The notes below the pieces were generated by a model. It was not told the DNA's origin. It made no database searches and saw only the letters and a program-made list of their open reading frames with translations. A stretch of DNA of 64,000 nucleotides from positions 129,151,711 through 129,215,710 of the forward strand of contig CM042694.1 in the NCBI GenBank assembly GCA_023614405.1, in the 5' to 3' direction. The translations under genes and the position numbers were made by a program. This document shows, in pieces, positions 1 through 9,784 of the stretch (its first letter is position 1; every line of letters starts with the position of its first letter). Source of the stretch: Avena insularis (Eukaryota > Streptophyta > Magnoliopsida > Poales > Poaceae).

Positions 1-1
1 C

Positions 2-802
2 CCGGGCATCGCTATAGTGGACCCCTACTACATGTGTGATGGCTGCTTGGGAAGCGCCATTGAACGGCGATTCGTGGCCTCATACCTCCAAGGCATCTTG
101 GTGGCGAACAAGACAAAGGAATACATTCTCGTGCCTTCCTTTCCCGAGTAAGTCATTATTCACTCGCCGCCATAACATGCTTTATTAGATTTTCATCATT
201 CTTTTTCCAACACATTTCGTTTGAATTGTTTTGCGCAGAGATCAACACTGCACACTCATCTGCTTGTCGCCGAAACATTCACAAGCCACGTATTTCGACT
301 CGGGGAGTCAACAGAAGAAGAAAAACTACGACAAGATCAAGGAAGTTCTGGATGATGCTCTCACCGGCTATGCCTCAGCGGAAGGCGCCACCTTCGTGCG
401 TAAGAAGCTCAAGTTTGGCAGGCACGTCTTCACCCATGTGATAGAATTCCCATGCGTGAAGCAGCCGGCAGGCAGTTAGAAGGAAGCCTAATATGCACTC
501 CATCACATGAGGGCGTTCCTACTAGAGCAACAGAATTCTACGCCACCAGATCATCTCAAATGGTGGGCCGAAGTCAAGGTCAGGATCAATGATTCAGATA
601 TTAGACAAGAGATGTATCGCATCCAGCAACAGTTTGGGGCAATCATCAGCCGTGATGTCATGACTTCAGGGGGGTCTTCTACGGAGGCAATCCCCCAAAT
701 AACCATGACGTAGTAGATCGCCTAAAGATGCAGGGTGACTATAGGGCGTTCATGACGAAACAAGGCGTCCTCCCGTTCCCTGAGCCGAGCCAGAAGTCTT
801 GA
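2..802 (+). pseudogene. CACTA-encoded Ulp1-protease-like protein, C-terminal part, decayed
   Basis: Two exons can be read. The first runs from about 2 to 147 (GIAIVDPYYMCDGCLGSAIE...) and ends at a GTAAGT donor. The second starts at 239 after gcgcag and continues HCTLICLSPKH, then YFDSG, then FPCVKQPAGS. This is the C-terminal half of the Ulp1/C48-like ORF that grass CACTA elements carry next to their transposase. The His (HCTLI) and Asp (YFDSG) positions are present. The segment after the Gln (QPAGS-KEA-YALHHM) has Glu-Ala where proteases have Cys-Gly. In-frame stops at 477-479 (TAG) and 489-491 (TAA), and a one-base shift near 670-680 before the natural end FPEPSQKS at 800-802, make it a pseudogene. 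Confidence 0.7.
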
Positions 803-975
803 TGTGTTGGTCTAGTTGTAGTTCTTTATCCCCACGTGTACTTGTGTGTGTCGACATGTACATGCTACTACTTGGTATTTTTTGCTTACTTTGTTACCTT
901 ATTTGATAAGTATATCTTTATATGCGACTTTTACTTGTTTTTCACCATCATTTAATTATTATTGCCAACTTTTAG

Positions 976-1150
976 ATGACGTGGTACGTCGTGTACAAGG
1001 GATAGGTTCCTGGAGTCTATGATGATTGGGAAGACTGCCGGAGACAGGTGCACCGTTTCAGCGGCAATAGCTACAAAGGGTACAATACTATGGCGGAGGC
1101 GGAAGCTGAATCTGGCGCTATCTAGCGGGAGTTAGGACGAGGAACCGGAT
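976..1150 (+). pseudogene. RNase H1 N-terminal (viroplasmin-like) domain ORF of the CACTA element
   Basis: Starting at the ATG at 976, directly after a possible acceptor (acttttag), the frame reads MTWYVVYKG, a stop, then VPGVYDDWEDCRRQVHRFSG and SYKGYNTMAEAEAE. The W-Y-V-V-x-G, G-V-Y-x-x-W-x-x-C and F-x-G-x-x-x-K-G-Y spacing is that of the small hybrid-binding domain found at the N terminus of RNase H1 and in caulimovirus viroplasmin. Many Triticeae CACTA elements carry this domain downstream of the protease-like ORF. The CGA-to-TGA-type stop at codon 10 and later stops show decay. Confidence 0.65.
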
Positions 1151-1354
1151 GAAGACCTATACCTTCGTCGTGGTGATGGTTATTGTCCTTGGTTGTCTGT
1201 CATGTATGTTCCTACTTTAGATGTCTAGGCGAGCTCTAACTTGGTTGAGACATGTATTCATGTCATCACTAGCTACTTTGTAACTTGATCGAAATAATAT
1301 AACTTATACTATGTATTTATGTATGTGACTTATCTATATATATTTGTTTCTATC

Positions 1355-1480
1355 TTGTCTGTGTATTTATTTCTGTATTGTATATCTGTGTATTTATTTC
1401 TGTACTGTATATCTGTGTATATCAGTTGTATTGTATATAATCTGTATTGAGTATCATCTGTATTGAGTATTTTTTTTTTT
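1355..1480 (+). repeat. Short tandem repeat, period about 27 bp, then about 16 bp
   Basis: The phrase tctgtgtatttatttctgta recurs about every 27 bp in the first part, and atctgtattgagtatc recurs at about 16 bp in the second. The array is AT-rich, lies inside the CACTA element just before its subterminal repeats, and has no coding sense on either strand. Confidence 0.6.
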
Positions 1481-1489
1481 TCGAAAAGC

Positions 1490-1725
1490 GAAGCCGTGGC
1501 GCACATATACGTTGTTAGTGGCGCACCACGTTGGTGGCGCACCTGGTCAGCTACTAGTAGCGTACTACGTCATGCGCCACAGGAATAACTGTAGTGGCGC
1601 ACCAGCCAGTGCACCTAGTAGTGCACCTGGCAGTGCGCTACGGGCATTTTTTTAGCCATAGCGTAGAAGTCGTGGCGCACCCGTAGTGCGCCACGGAAGA
1701 GGAAAATAGGTGCGCCACGGATTAA
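1490..1725. repeat. CACTA subterminal repeat array (tggcgcac motif)
   Basis: At least five copies of tggcgcac and two or three of its inverse gtgcgcca lie within 240 bp of the terminal inverted repeat. In En/Spm-type elements such arrays are transposase binding sites; that role is inferred here from family knowledge. Confidence 0.75.
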
Positions 1726-1858
1726 CTGTTTTCTAGTAGTGTGTGTTGAAAATTCTCAAAGATTTTTTTTATGATTTGTTTTGAATTTTTATCAACCTTG
1801 ATTTAAAATATTTCCATATGAGTGGATTAACATGACTATCCAACTTGTTTGTATTTCG

Positions 1859-2699
1859 CTCCCTCCCACTCCGATTCCCGCCCAGTTCAACCCCATTCCA
1901 CCCCAACGCCTCTCTGCTTCGAAAACACAAATCAGGAACAGAGCCACCCCGCAGCAACCCTCCCCACCACAACCACACATATCCATATAGATCCAACCAT
2001 TGGAGCAGCTAGCCAGGGAGCAAGCTCAAAGAAGGGAAGAAGAAATGCTAGAGATCCAAGAGGAATTTCGACGGGTGAACCACGAAATCCTGAGGCTAAG
2101 ATCTGGAGCTTAGAACAATATGGAGTACCAGCCATTATAGAAGGCGGGTCTAGACATTGGACTGATGGAGGGGAAATAACAATCAATCCAAAGGTAGAGC
2201 TTTCCTCTCATCTACTTTGGGGCTTGATTTCTGTCAGCATGACAATCCCAGTGAAAGAAACACTCAAAGGCAAAGCAAAGTGGGGAGTGGCGGGCCTTGC
2301 CGCAGAGACAGGAGCTCGGCTATGGGAAATATGGGCTTCCCCTACACTACTTCTCACAGCAAATCACCTTCAAGGAGTTGCACTGGAGATCAACCAGAGT
2401 ATGATCCATGGCCACTCCAACCCTTGTCGCCAACTCACTCTAAAGACTCAGTAGACTCTCATTTTGGGGCTTTCTCGCCTCCTAGGATGGTTAGCGACCT
2501 CTATGTGGCTCTGGATGATGGTGTTGGCTATGATACAGAAAGAAGCAAGGAAGAAAGTAGAGGTGAAATACAACTTAGAGCTTGTGCTGGAGAAGACTTG
2601 GACATTTGTATGCAGGACAGTGACCAAGGAGAATGTAGTGGAAGCATGGACATGGATGAAGGGGCTTTGCCGCCAGCCCTTAAGGCACCACAGGCGCCA
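1859..2699 (+). pseudogene. LINE 5' UTR and ORF1 region, degenerate
   Basis: No single frame covers this stretch. Two overlapping frames (to 2454 and 2217-2702) give Pro/Ser-rich, then acidic protein. I cannot recognise an RRM or CCHC zinc knuckle of a plant LINE ORF1. Its position upstream of ORF2 is the main reason to call it ORF1-derived. Confidence 0.45.
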
Positions 2700-3580
2700 T
2701 GAGGACATTGGGGTGGAACTGCCAAGGCATGGGCAAGAGCTTGGGCAGCCCTAAGATGTGTCATCTTGCCCGTATGGTCCATGCTACAAAAGCACAGGTA
2801 ACATTTGTCTCAGAAATTTAATCCTCGAAAACCAGTGCAAATGATCTTATTGCAAGATTTAATATGTGTGATGCTATTGTAGTACCCTGTAGTACCCTCT
2901 CGTGGAAGATCGGGTGGGTTCTGGCTAATATGGACAGATGAAGTTAAAGTGCAGCCTCACATCCTCAACCACAATATTATCATAGCCATTGTCACTATTA
3001 GAAGTAACAACCTTTGTTTTGGCCTTGTGTGTATATATGGCGATCCCTATCATCGCAACACCAACCAGATTTGGGATCAGGTGGCCTTTTTTGTATATGA
3101 TAATGCTAGTATGCCCATCATGTGTATTGGAGACATGAATGAACTTCCGTATGAGGGGGATAAAAACTCCTTAAATATTAATCGTAATCGTATGAATGCC
3201 TTCCGGCTAATGATTAAAAATTGTGGTCTTTTTGACCTGGGATACAACGGTCCTGCTTATACCTGGACCAACAAGAGGTTCTCCTCAAAGCCAATATATG
3301 AAAGACTGGACAGATGTTTGGTAAATGTTCAATGGTGTGCGGCATACCTGGTCTCCAATATTTATAATATGCCTCTTATTCACTCTCTCAGTGATCACGC
3401 TCCCATTCTTCTCTCAACTGATGGTCCGAACTGCAAAATTAAAAGTCCTTTCAAATTCGAAAACTGGTGGTTAAAAGAAAAGGACTTTCAGCAACATGCA
3501 AAAGCCACCTCAGCCTCTAATAAAAACTGCTCCTTCTATCATAGAGCTAACCACCTTGCAGGAGCTTTAAGAGTATGAAG
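2700..3580 (+). pseudogene. LINE ORF2: apurinic-type endonuclease domain
   Basis: ORF2 begins at the ATG at 2700 with MRTLGWNCQGMGKSLGSPK, the standard opening of plant LINE ORF2. It shows the endonuclease motifs in order: IGDMNE near 3127, AYTWTNKR near 3258, ERLDRCLVN near 3300 and SDHAPI near 3390. An early stop falls after VTFVSEI (near 2818). A 10-bp duplication of gtagtaccct at about 2878-2898 shifts the frame before SRGRSGGFWLIW. The endonuclease normally nicks the target DNA. Confidence 0.85.
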
Positions 3581-3608
3581 CAGGAAGAAAAAACCTATTC
3601 AACAGGAG

Positions 3609-5138
3609 TTGAAAGAAATTGAAGAGAAGATTATGGAGATCCAGCTAAAACCTCTACAAGATCAAGATCACTCCTTGGAAGCAAATTTAGTGGAAAGGTA
3701 TGAAGAAAATATGATTAAACTGACTGACTATTATATGCAGAGAGCAAATAAGAATTTGATAAAGGATGGAGACAAAAACACATCCTTCTTCCACAAAGCC
3801 ATCACAAAAAGGAGAAGAAGAAATACAATCGTCTCGGTGAAAGATGAAGACAACGTGCTGCACTGTATGCCTGATAAGATAAGTAACACCTTTATCAATT
3901 ACTTCAGGCATATTTTTTCTTCTTCCCATAGCAACTCCTCTGGAAGAGCCTACTTAGCTACTCAAATGCCAAATGAAGATAATAACTACACCTATTACAT
4001 CCCAGACAAACAGGAGCTTTGGAACACTTTAAAGGAGATGAAGAAAAATGCATCACCAGGTCCTGATGGTTTCAATGTGGAATTCTACCTTGCCACTTGG
4101 GACTGGATAGGCGATGACGTTCGTCATAAGCTGGTTAAATCCTTTTTTGAGACAGGCATTATCCTTGCTCATATTAATGACACCCATATCGCTTTGATCC
4201 CCAAAAAGCTTGCCCCTATTGTTCCGGCTGATTACAGACCTATTAGCCTATGCAATGTTATTTATAATCTTATCACCAAATCCCTGGCAAACATACTGAA
4301 AGCTCACTTACCTAATTACATTCACCCGGCTCAACAAGCTTTTATAGAAGGAAGGAGAATCAGCAACAATATTATCATTGCCCAGGAAATTACTCACTCC
4401 TTTGCTCTCTCCTCCTGGAAAGGAAAAGCCTTTATGCTCAAAATAGATTTAGCATAAGCTTTTGATAGAGTGGAGTGGAGCTTTATTGTTTGTGCTTTGG
4501 CACGTAAAGAGCTGCATGGTCATTTCATCAATCTGATCCACACTTCTATCTCCTCGCTGACATTCTCTGTCATCATTAATGGACATCCATCTATAAGATT
4601 CAGAAGCGGCAGAGGTATACGACAAGGTTGTCCTCTTTCGCCGTACCTTTTTGTACTATCCATTAATGAATTATCTATTGAGCTACAATAGGCTATGGAG
4701 AATAATTCCCTCAGTGGAATAATCCTTGGACCAAATTGCCCCCCCCCCCCAATTCATTCTCTCCTATTTGCAGATGATTTACTCATATGTGGCAAAGCTG
4801 ACATACAAGAAGCAATTGCTATAAAAACATTATGGACTCCTTCTGCAAGCAATCTGGTCAAATTCTGAGCTAGAATAAATCAGGTATTATCTTTAGCAAG
4901 CATGTCAACCAAGATACTATTGAAGCCTTAAATCAGATTTTTCTTGTTCCTCTTATAGACCACTCTTTCATTCACCTGGGGAATCCTCTAATCCTTCCTG
5001 GCAAAAATAGATCTTCTGCCTATGATTTTTTCATCGATAAATTCAAAAATAAGCTTACCACCTACAAAGCTAATCATTTATCCCATGCTGCCCGGCTCAC
5101 CCTCATTCAATCTGTTTTGCCACTATCCCTGTTTACTA
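3609..5138 (+). pseudogene. LINE ORF2: reverse transcriptase domain
   Basis: The RT fingers and palm are clear: NASPGPDGFNVEFY near 4050, LIPKK...ADYRPISLCNV near 4195-4255, KIDLA-stop-AFDRVEW near 4440-4470, RQGCPLSPYLFVLSINEL near 4620 and LLFADDLLICG at about 4764. The catalytic FADD (4767-4778) is intact. In-frame stops occur at 4455-4457 (TAA) and 4689-4691 (TAG), and an 11-C run at about 4740-4750 is a likely frameshift point. The domain is interrupted downstream by the MITE at 5139. Confidence 0.85.
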
Positions 5139-5306
5139 CTCCCTCCGTTTCAAAATATAAGATGTTTTTTCTTTGTAAAAAGAGTGTATCTAGACCCCTT
5201 TTAGTGTGTAGATTCAATCCAAACCTAGATGAACCTACACACTAAATGGGTCTAGATACACTCCTTGAACAAAGCTAAAACGTCTTATATTTTGAAACAG
5301 AGGGAG
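5139..5306. mobile_element. Stowaway-like (Tc1/Mariner) MITE inside the LINE
   Basis: The 168-bp element starts CTCCCTCCGTTTCAAAATAT and ends with the inverse, is rich in the internal palindrome typical of Triticeae Stowaway MITEs (tctaga...gggtctagata), and is flanked by TA at 5137-5138 and 5307-5308. Removing it rejoins the LINE ORF2, so it inserted after the LINE. Confidence 0.9.
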
Positions 5307-6412
5307 TACATGTCTAATATCATCTTCCCCAAAACTTTTATCTCCAAGCTCAATGCCATTGTAAGGAATTTCTGGTGGAAGGGCATTACTAAAGAGGAGT
5401 CAAAGAAACTCTTTGTCTTAGAGCTTGGAAAGATATTTGTGCTCCAAAGAAAGAGGGTGGCCTCAGTATAAGAAACTTCAAAGCCATCAATTACAGCTTA
5501 ATTCTTATGGAAGCCTAGCGCATTTCTAATAGCCCGAATGACTTCCTCCACAATAATCTTAAAGCCAAATATTTCCCAAACTCTACCATTTGGCGTCCAA
5601 ATTCAAATAGTCCCAAATCAGCTTTCTGGTCCTCCATTCTCAAAAATCTCCCTATACTGAAAGCCCACTCTCACTACCAGATTGCCCAAGGTAATATCTC
5701 AATCTGGAATACTCCATGGTGCAATAGCTGGATGGATATTTATGATAACCTTATCATCCAAGATCCAGATTACTCATATCCTTCCACAGTCAGCGACCTC
5801 TGGTGCCAAAACAAAAAAACTTGGAATGATCAGCTTATTGACTCTCTCTTTGCAGAACCGCTAGCAAAGAAAATCAAAGAGACCACCATTATTCCATCGG
5901 ATCAAGAAGATCTTCTCTGCTGGAATCTGACCTCGACAGGGAAATGTAATGCAAAGAGTTCTTACTATGCTTGCTATCAATACTTGCAAGAGAGGGGAGA
6001 ACCACGTCCAAAACAAACAAATCCTCAAGTTGTTCTTCTCCTGAACAAAATCTGGAAATCAAAAGAGGCCCCTCCAAGAATTCAAACCTTTGCCTGGAGA
6101 CTTTTGCAAAAAGCGATACCCACGGGTGCTAGGTCAGGCAAATATATTGGGCATATAAGCAAACTTTGCAGCAGATGCGACATGGAAGAAGATGATAATC
6201 ATCTCTTTTTCACTTGTCAATTTATCAAAGAAGCTTGGCTCAACCCTCCTTGGCTCATAAAAACTGAGGAAATCATTCAAAACAGCCAAAGCACTGATAC
6301 TATCAATCATCTTCTAAACATGGGACATCAGTATGCTACAATTCCAAATCTCTTTGCATTCCTCTCGTGCATTTGGAAATCAAGAAATGATTGTCGCTTT
6401 AACAGGAAATAA
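5307..6412 (+). pseudogene. LINE ORF2: C-terminal linker and zinc-binding (zf-RVT) domain
   Basis: Downstream of the MITE the LINE protein continues with NAIVRNFWWKG near 5355, then [17 protein letters not shown] near 5705-5745. It then reads [20 protein letters not shown] near 6050, with [19 protein letters not shown] near 6165 holding the Cys/His pattern of the zf-RVT domain. This domain follows the RT in plant LINEs. Stops at 5469-5471 and 6410-6412 and a shift near 5700 break the frame. Confidence 0.8.
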
Positions 6413-7062
6413 GGGAAACCTTATCAAATCAGGATCAATGCACAAGCTATCCTCAATTCCATGAAACTCCTGAACAACCAGACTCCCAACATGCAAGAGG
6501 AGAATCAAAGACAAATATTGAAAGAAAAGAAAATGGGTGGCAACAATCAAGAACACAATGACCCTGGAGCAATAATCTTCTCTGATGCAGCCTGGAAAGA
6601 AAAAATGAGGATGACCCTGAAACTGTCCGAACAGACATTGGTTTATACATTCAAAAGAATGACAACAAGGGCGGCACTTGAGCCAAAATTAACGCCTCTA
6701 CTTCTTATATTGTCTCACCCCTCCAGGCAGAAGCAAAAGCCTTACTTTTGGTAGCAGAAATAGCAGAGAATATGGGAATCAAAATGGCTCAATTCTACAC
6801 GGACAACGGCCTTGTGGCAAAGGCAGTTGCTAGCAATAAGGTGGACTCAGACTATATACATTGGAATTCTGGAGAAATCTTGGCTAAAATCTTAAACTCT
6901 GTCAGAAAGACAAATTCCAATGTAAATCATATTAGCAGAGAAGAAAACAATGTAGCTCACTTCTGTGCTCATAAGGTACAGAAAAACAACTCTCCTGTAC
7001 CTACTTTTCTTGCTTGCAACAGAGCATTCTCAATCCTCTTGCCCTTGGCTAGATTTCTTTAG
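6413..7062 (+). pseudogene. LINE ORF2: RNase H domain
   Basis: The tail of ORF2 reads SDAAWKE near 6580 (first RNase H Asp), then after a frameshift QAEAKALLLVAEIAENMG near 6727, FYTDNGLVAKAV near 6792 and VNHISREENNVAHFCAHK near 6923. This is the plant LINE RNase H (RVT_3) order, ending at the stop at 7060-7062, about 90 bp before the A-rich tail. Confidence 0.8.
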
Positions 7063-7176
7063 AAAATCATACTGGCAGGACTTTGTAATGCATGATGTAA
7101 ACTGTTATTGAGCAATAAATCTTTTTGGTGTCCTTGGCACCATCTTTGATTCAAAAAAAAACTTGTTTGTATTTCG

Positions 7177-8017
7177 TTCCAACAAATTGTATTAGAGAGA
7201 AAAATATAAATTACTGTCCAACCATACTTGAAATATTTAAGAGTGGGAATAAAATGATGTTCAAATTGTGGTGGAGTGGTAGTTTAAAATGCCCATTCCT
7301 TAAAGCATTCACTTGATTTCGTACATCTTTTTGAATGTTCTGCGCCACTTGATTTAAACAAGAGGAGACAATAAGACTTTTTCATTTTTTTGGATCTTAA
7401 AATTATTCTCCTATGTTCTATAAGTGTTTTTTTGTTGGCAATTCTCTGAAATATTTGAATTGATTTGGGGCATATAAAACTCAATTATATTTAGCATTGC
7501 ATAAGGAGCCACATAGGCCAAAATGCATAGTAATATTTTGTGTATTTACTTTTGAGAGGAAATAGCTTCCATGAAGTCTTAAAATCCTATTTTGAATTTT
7601 ACAAAAATTTGGAAATCTTTTTGAATCAATTTTGGCTCCCTAAATCAAAAGCTTGAAAAGAAATTAGAAAAATAAAAAGAGAAGTGAATTTTAAAAAACG
7701 AGCGGACCAAATTTGAATCAACCAGACCAGAGTAGCTTAGGCGTAGTCTCTCATTCTCTTTCTATGTTTTTTTTATTTCGTTCTTTTATTCTATGGGCTG
7801 AAATTCTTGGGCCATCCGGCCGAACAACCAGCCACCGACGCCTCTTCCTGCTCCAGCAGGTACGGAGTACATGTTCACAAACTCAGCAGTCATCCTGCCA
7901 TGTCTTCCCCTTCTCACCTTGAAATGGATTGACATAAAAATGAAAGTTATTCCGCACTCAACCGCGGTTCCATTCTGGTGATTAAACCGCCACTTCATTG
8001 CACCTTAATTCGCCATA
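7177..8017. other. AT-rich unassigned sequence
   Basis: This follows the LINE and was contiguous with 1742-1841 before the LINE inserted. It contains only short ORFs and no motif I can assign, apart from a GC-richer patch around 7800-7920. Confidence 0.5.
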
Positions 8018-8145
8018 AGTGGCTATCATGGCCATTACCGAGCTATCTGCTCCCATTCGTGTCCCTGGCGCCAAACCCTCTCTTCACACTATCAAAGACC
8101 CAAAGACTTCCCCTCGCCATTGCGCACCATACCACAAAGTCCAAG

Positions 8146-9044
8146 TGTCGGGGATATAACCCAGGGTACCCCAGAGTTGGAGTATAGATGATTCTATTGA
8201 AGACATATCTAGAGAGGAGAAATAAATCAAGATAAAAAAAGAAAAAACTAAATAAAGAGAGAGAAAACATATCTAGGCCGACATAGGGTCAATTTGACCT
8301 CGTCGAGCACCTCCCGGGCCGAATTCACATTTCCTGAGCCGACATTCCTCGGTGGGCCGGCACTGCGCTCCGGAGTATCCCGTCTGGGCCAGCATAGAGG
8401 ATCTCCCGAGATCTCTACATACCTCGACATATCTCGACATATATAGACATACCTCGACGTCCTACCTCGTTGTCACTTTATGCCGGTCTTGGGACGCCCC
8501 TGGCTCAGACCGCCACACGCTACATCGACAAGTACAAGATGCCACCTTATTCTCAAGAGAGGATAAAATCGTTGACTAGGAGATGCCCATGACACACAAG
8601 AGGACAAGACCCCAGTAGTCACATCAGCTACAGTACGACAAGGCCCAGTAGTCACATCAACTACAGTACGACAAGAACCTATTAGTTAAGTCATAAACAG
8701 TACATGTACAATATTAGTAGGGCATCCCTTGTCCCTTAGGCTCCCTTTATAAGGAGCACCAGGGGGATCGATCGCCCCAACATCCCTGGGGGGCTCATTC
8801 TTTCGAGCTCACTCACGAGCTCTCTCTTCTTCCTCTAGCTCTCAGGCACACAGAGAAGGCCTCATAGAGGCAAGCTACAGCTCAAGGAGTACCATTGTAG
8901 CTACATGTATAGATCATATACGATCAGACAGGAAGGAGTAGGGGTTTTACCTCCACACGAGGGCCCTGAACCTGGGTAGATCTTGGTGTTGGTAGTGTTC
9001 TTCCGTGTGCGGTCTTCACCGCATCATCCCTCCCCGGATCCTCT
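8146..9044 (+). mobile_element. LTR-like sequence, copy 1 (probable Gypsy)
   Basis: The tgtcggggatataac start is the common opening of several Triticeae Gypsy LTRs. The 3' part (cacgagggccctgaacctgggtag near 8958) resembles the R/U5 end of such LTRs. No primer-binding site, coding region or TSD could be tied to it, so it is called as an LTR remnant inside a duplicated unit. Confidence 0.55.
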
Positions 9045-9172
9045 AGTGGCCATCATGGCCATTACCGAGCTATCTGCTCCCATTCGTGTCCCTAGCGCCA
9101 ATCCCTCTCTCCACACTACCAAAGACCCCAATACTTCCCCTCGCCATTGCGCACCATACCACAAAGTCCAAG

Positions 9173-9784
9173 TGTCGGGGATATAACCCAGGGTACCCCA
9201 GAGTTGGAGTATAGATGATTCTATTGAAGACATATCTAGAGAGGAGAAATAAATCAAGATAAAAAAAGAAAAAACTAAATAAAGAGGGAGAAAACATATC
9301 TAGGCCGACATAGGGTCAATTTGACCTCGTCGAGCACCTCCCAGGCCGAATTCACATTTCCTGAGCCGACATTCCTCGGCGGGCCGGCACTATGCTCCGG
9401 AGTATGCCGGCTAGGCCAGCATAGAGGATCTCCCGAGATCTCTACATACCTCTACATACCTCGACATATCTCGACATATATAGACATACCTCGACGTCCT
9501 ACCTCGCTGCCACTTTATGCCGGTCTTGGGACACCCCTGGCTCAGACCGGCACACGCTACATCGACAAGTACAAGATGCCACCTTATTCTCAAGAGAGGA
9601 TAAGATCGTTGACTAGGATATTCCAAGGACACACAAGAGGACAAGACCCCAGTAGTCACATCAGCTACAGTACGACAAGGCCCAGCAGTCACATCAGCTA
9701 TAGTACGACAAGAACTTATTAGTTAACTCATGAATAGTACGTGTACAGTGTTAGTAGGGCATCCCTTGTCTCTTAGGCTCCCTA
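9173..9784 (+). mobile_element. LTR-like sequence, copy 2, truncated
   Basis: It matches copy 1 from tgtcggggatataac to ttaggctccct and then changes to unrelated AT-rich sequence. The missing part covers the promoter and R/U5 region of copy 1. Confidence 0.55.

Larger units (their letters stand above)
1..1741 (+). mobile_element. CACTA (En/Spm) DNA transposon, 3' part, cut by window start
   Basis: The right end of this element reads ctgttttctagtagtg (1726-1741), the inverse of a CACTACTAGAAAACAG terminal inverted repeat, which is the CACTA hallmark. Just inside it (about 1490-1725) the motif tggcgcac recurs in both orientations, as expected for the subterminal repeats bound by CACTA transposases. 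Two ORF remnants lie further in: a Ulp1-protease-like protein (2-802) and an RNase H1 N-terminal-like domain (from 976). The left end and the transposase lie outside the window, so the 3-bp TSD cannot be checked. The ORFs carry stops, so this copy is not expected to be active. Confidence 0.85.
1859..7159 (+). mobile_element. LINE (non-LTR) retrotransposon, full length, decayed
   Basis: A 17-bp direct repeat, aacttgtttgtatttcg, flanks the block at 1842-1858 and 7160-7176, and the right-hand copy overlaps the last A of a short tail (tttgattcaaaaaaaa, 7147-7160). This is the expected footprint of target-primed reverse transcription, and it includes the 5' UTR, so the insertion is full length. 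In order it holds a degenerate ORF1 region, an ORF2 with AP-endonuclease, reverse transcriptase, zinc-finger (zf-RVT) and RNase H domains, and a short 3' UTR. Both reading frames carry stops and shifts. A Stowaway-like MITE sits inside ORF2 at 5139-5306. The LINE itself landed about 100 bp outside the CACTA end. Confidence 0.9.
8018..9784 (+). repeat. 1,027-bp tandem duplication of an LTR-containing unit (about 1.7 copies)
   Basis: The unit starting agtggc at 8018 recurs at 9045 with a constant offset of 1,027 bp. Each copy has ~127 bp of leader followed by an LTR-like sequence beginning tgtcggggatataaccc (8146 and 9173). The first copy is complete and includes a TATA-like tttataagg at about 8746-8754. 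The second stops abruptly at about 9784, within ...ttaggctccct. Copies differ by scattered substitutions and one extra ~10-bp microrepeat (acctctacat) in copy 2. Both keep an internal ~33-bp tandem pair (cagtagtcacatcagctaca) at about 8611-8685 and 9650-9715. Confidence 0.85.

Noticed and set aside
1355..1480. Possible CRISPR-like array
   Set aside because: The repeats are contiguous with no spacers, AT-rich and inside a plant transposon.
1849..2454. 201-aa ORF as a host gene
   Set aside because: It lies within the LINE bounded by the 17-bp duplication and starts inside that duplication.
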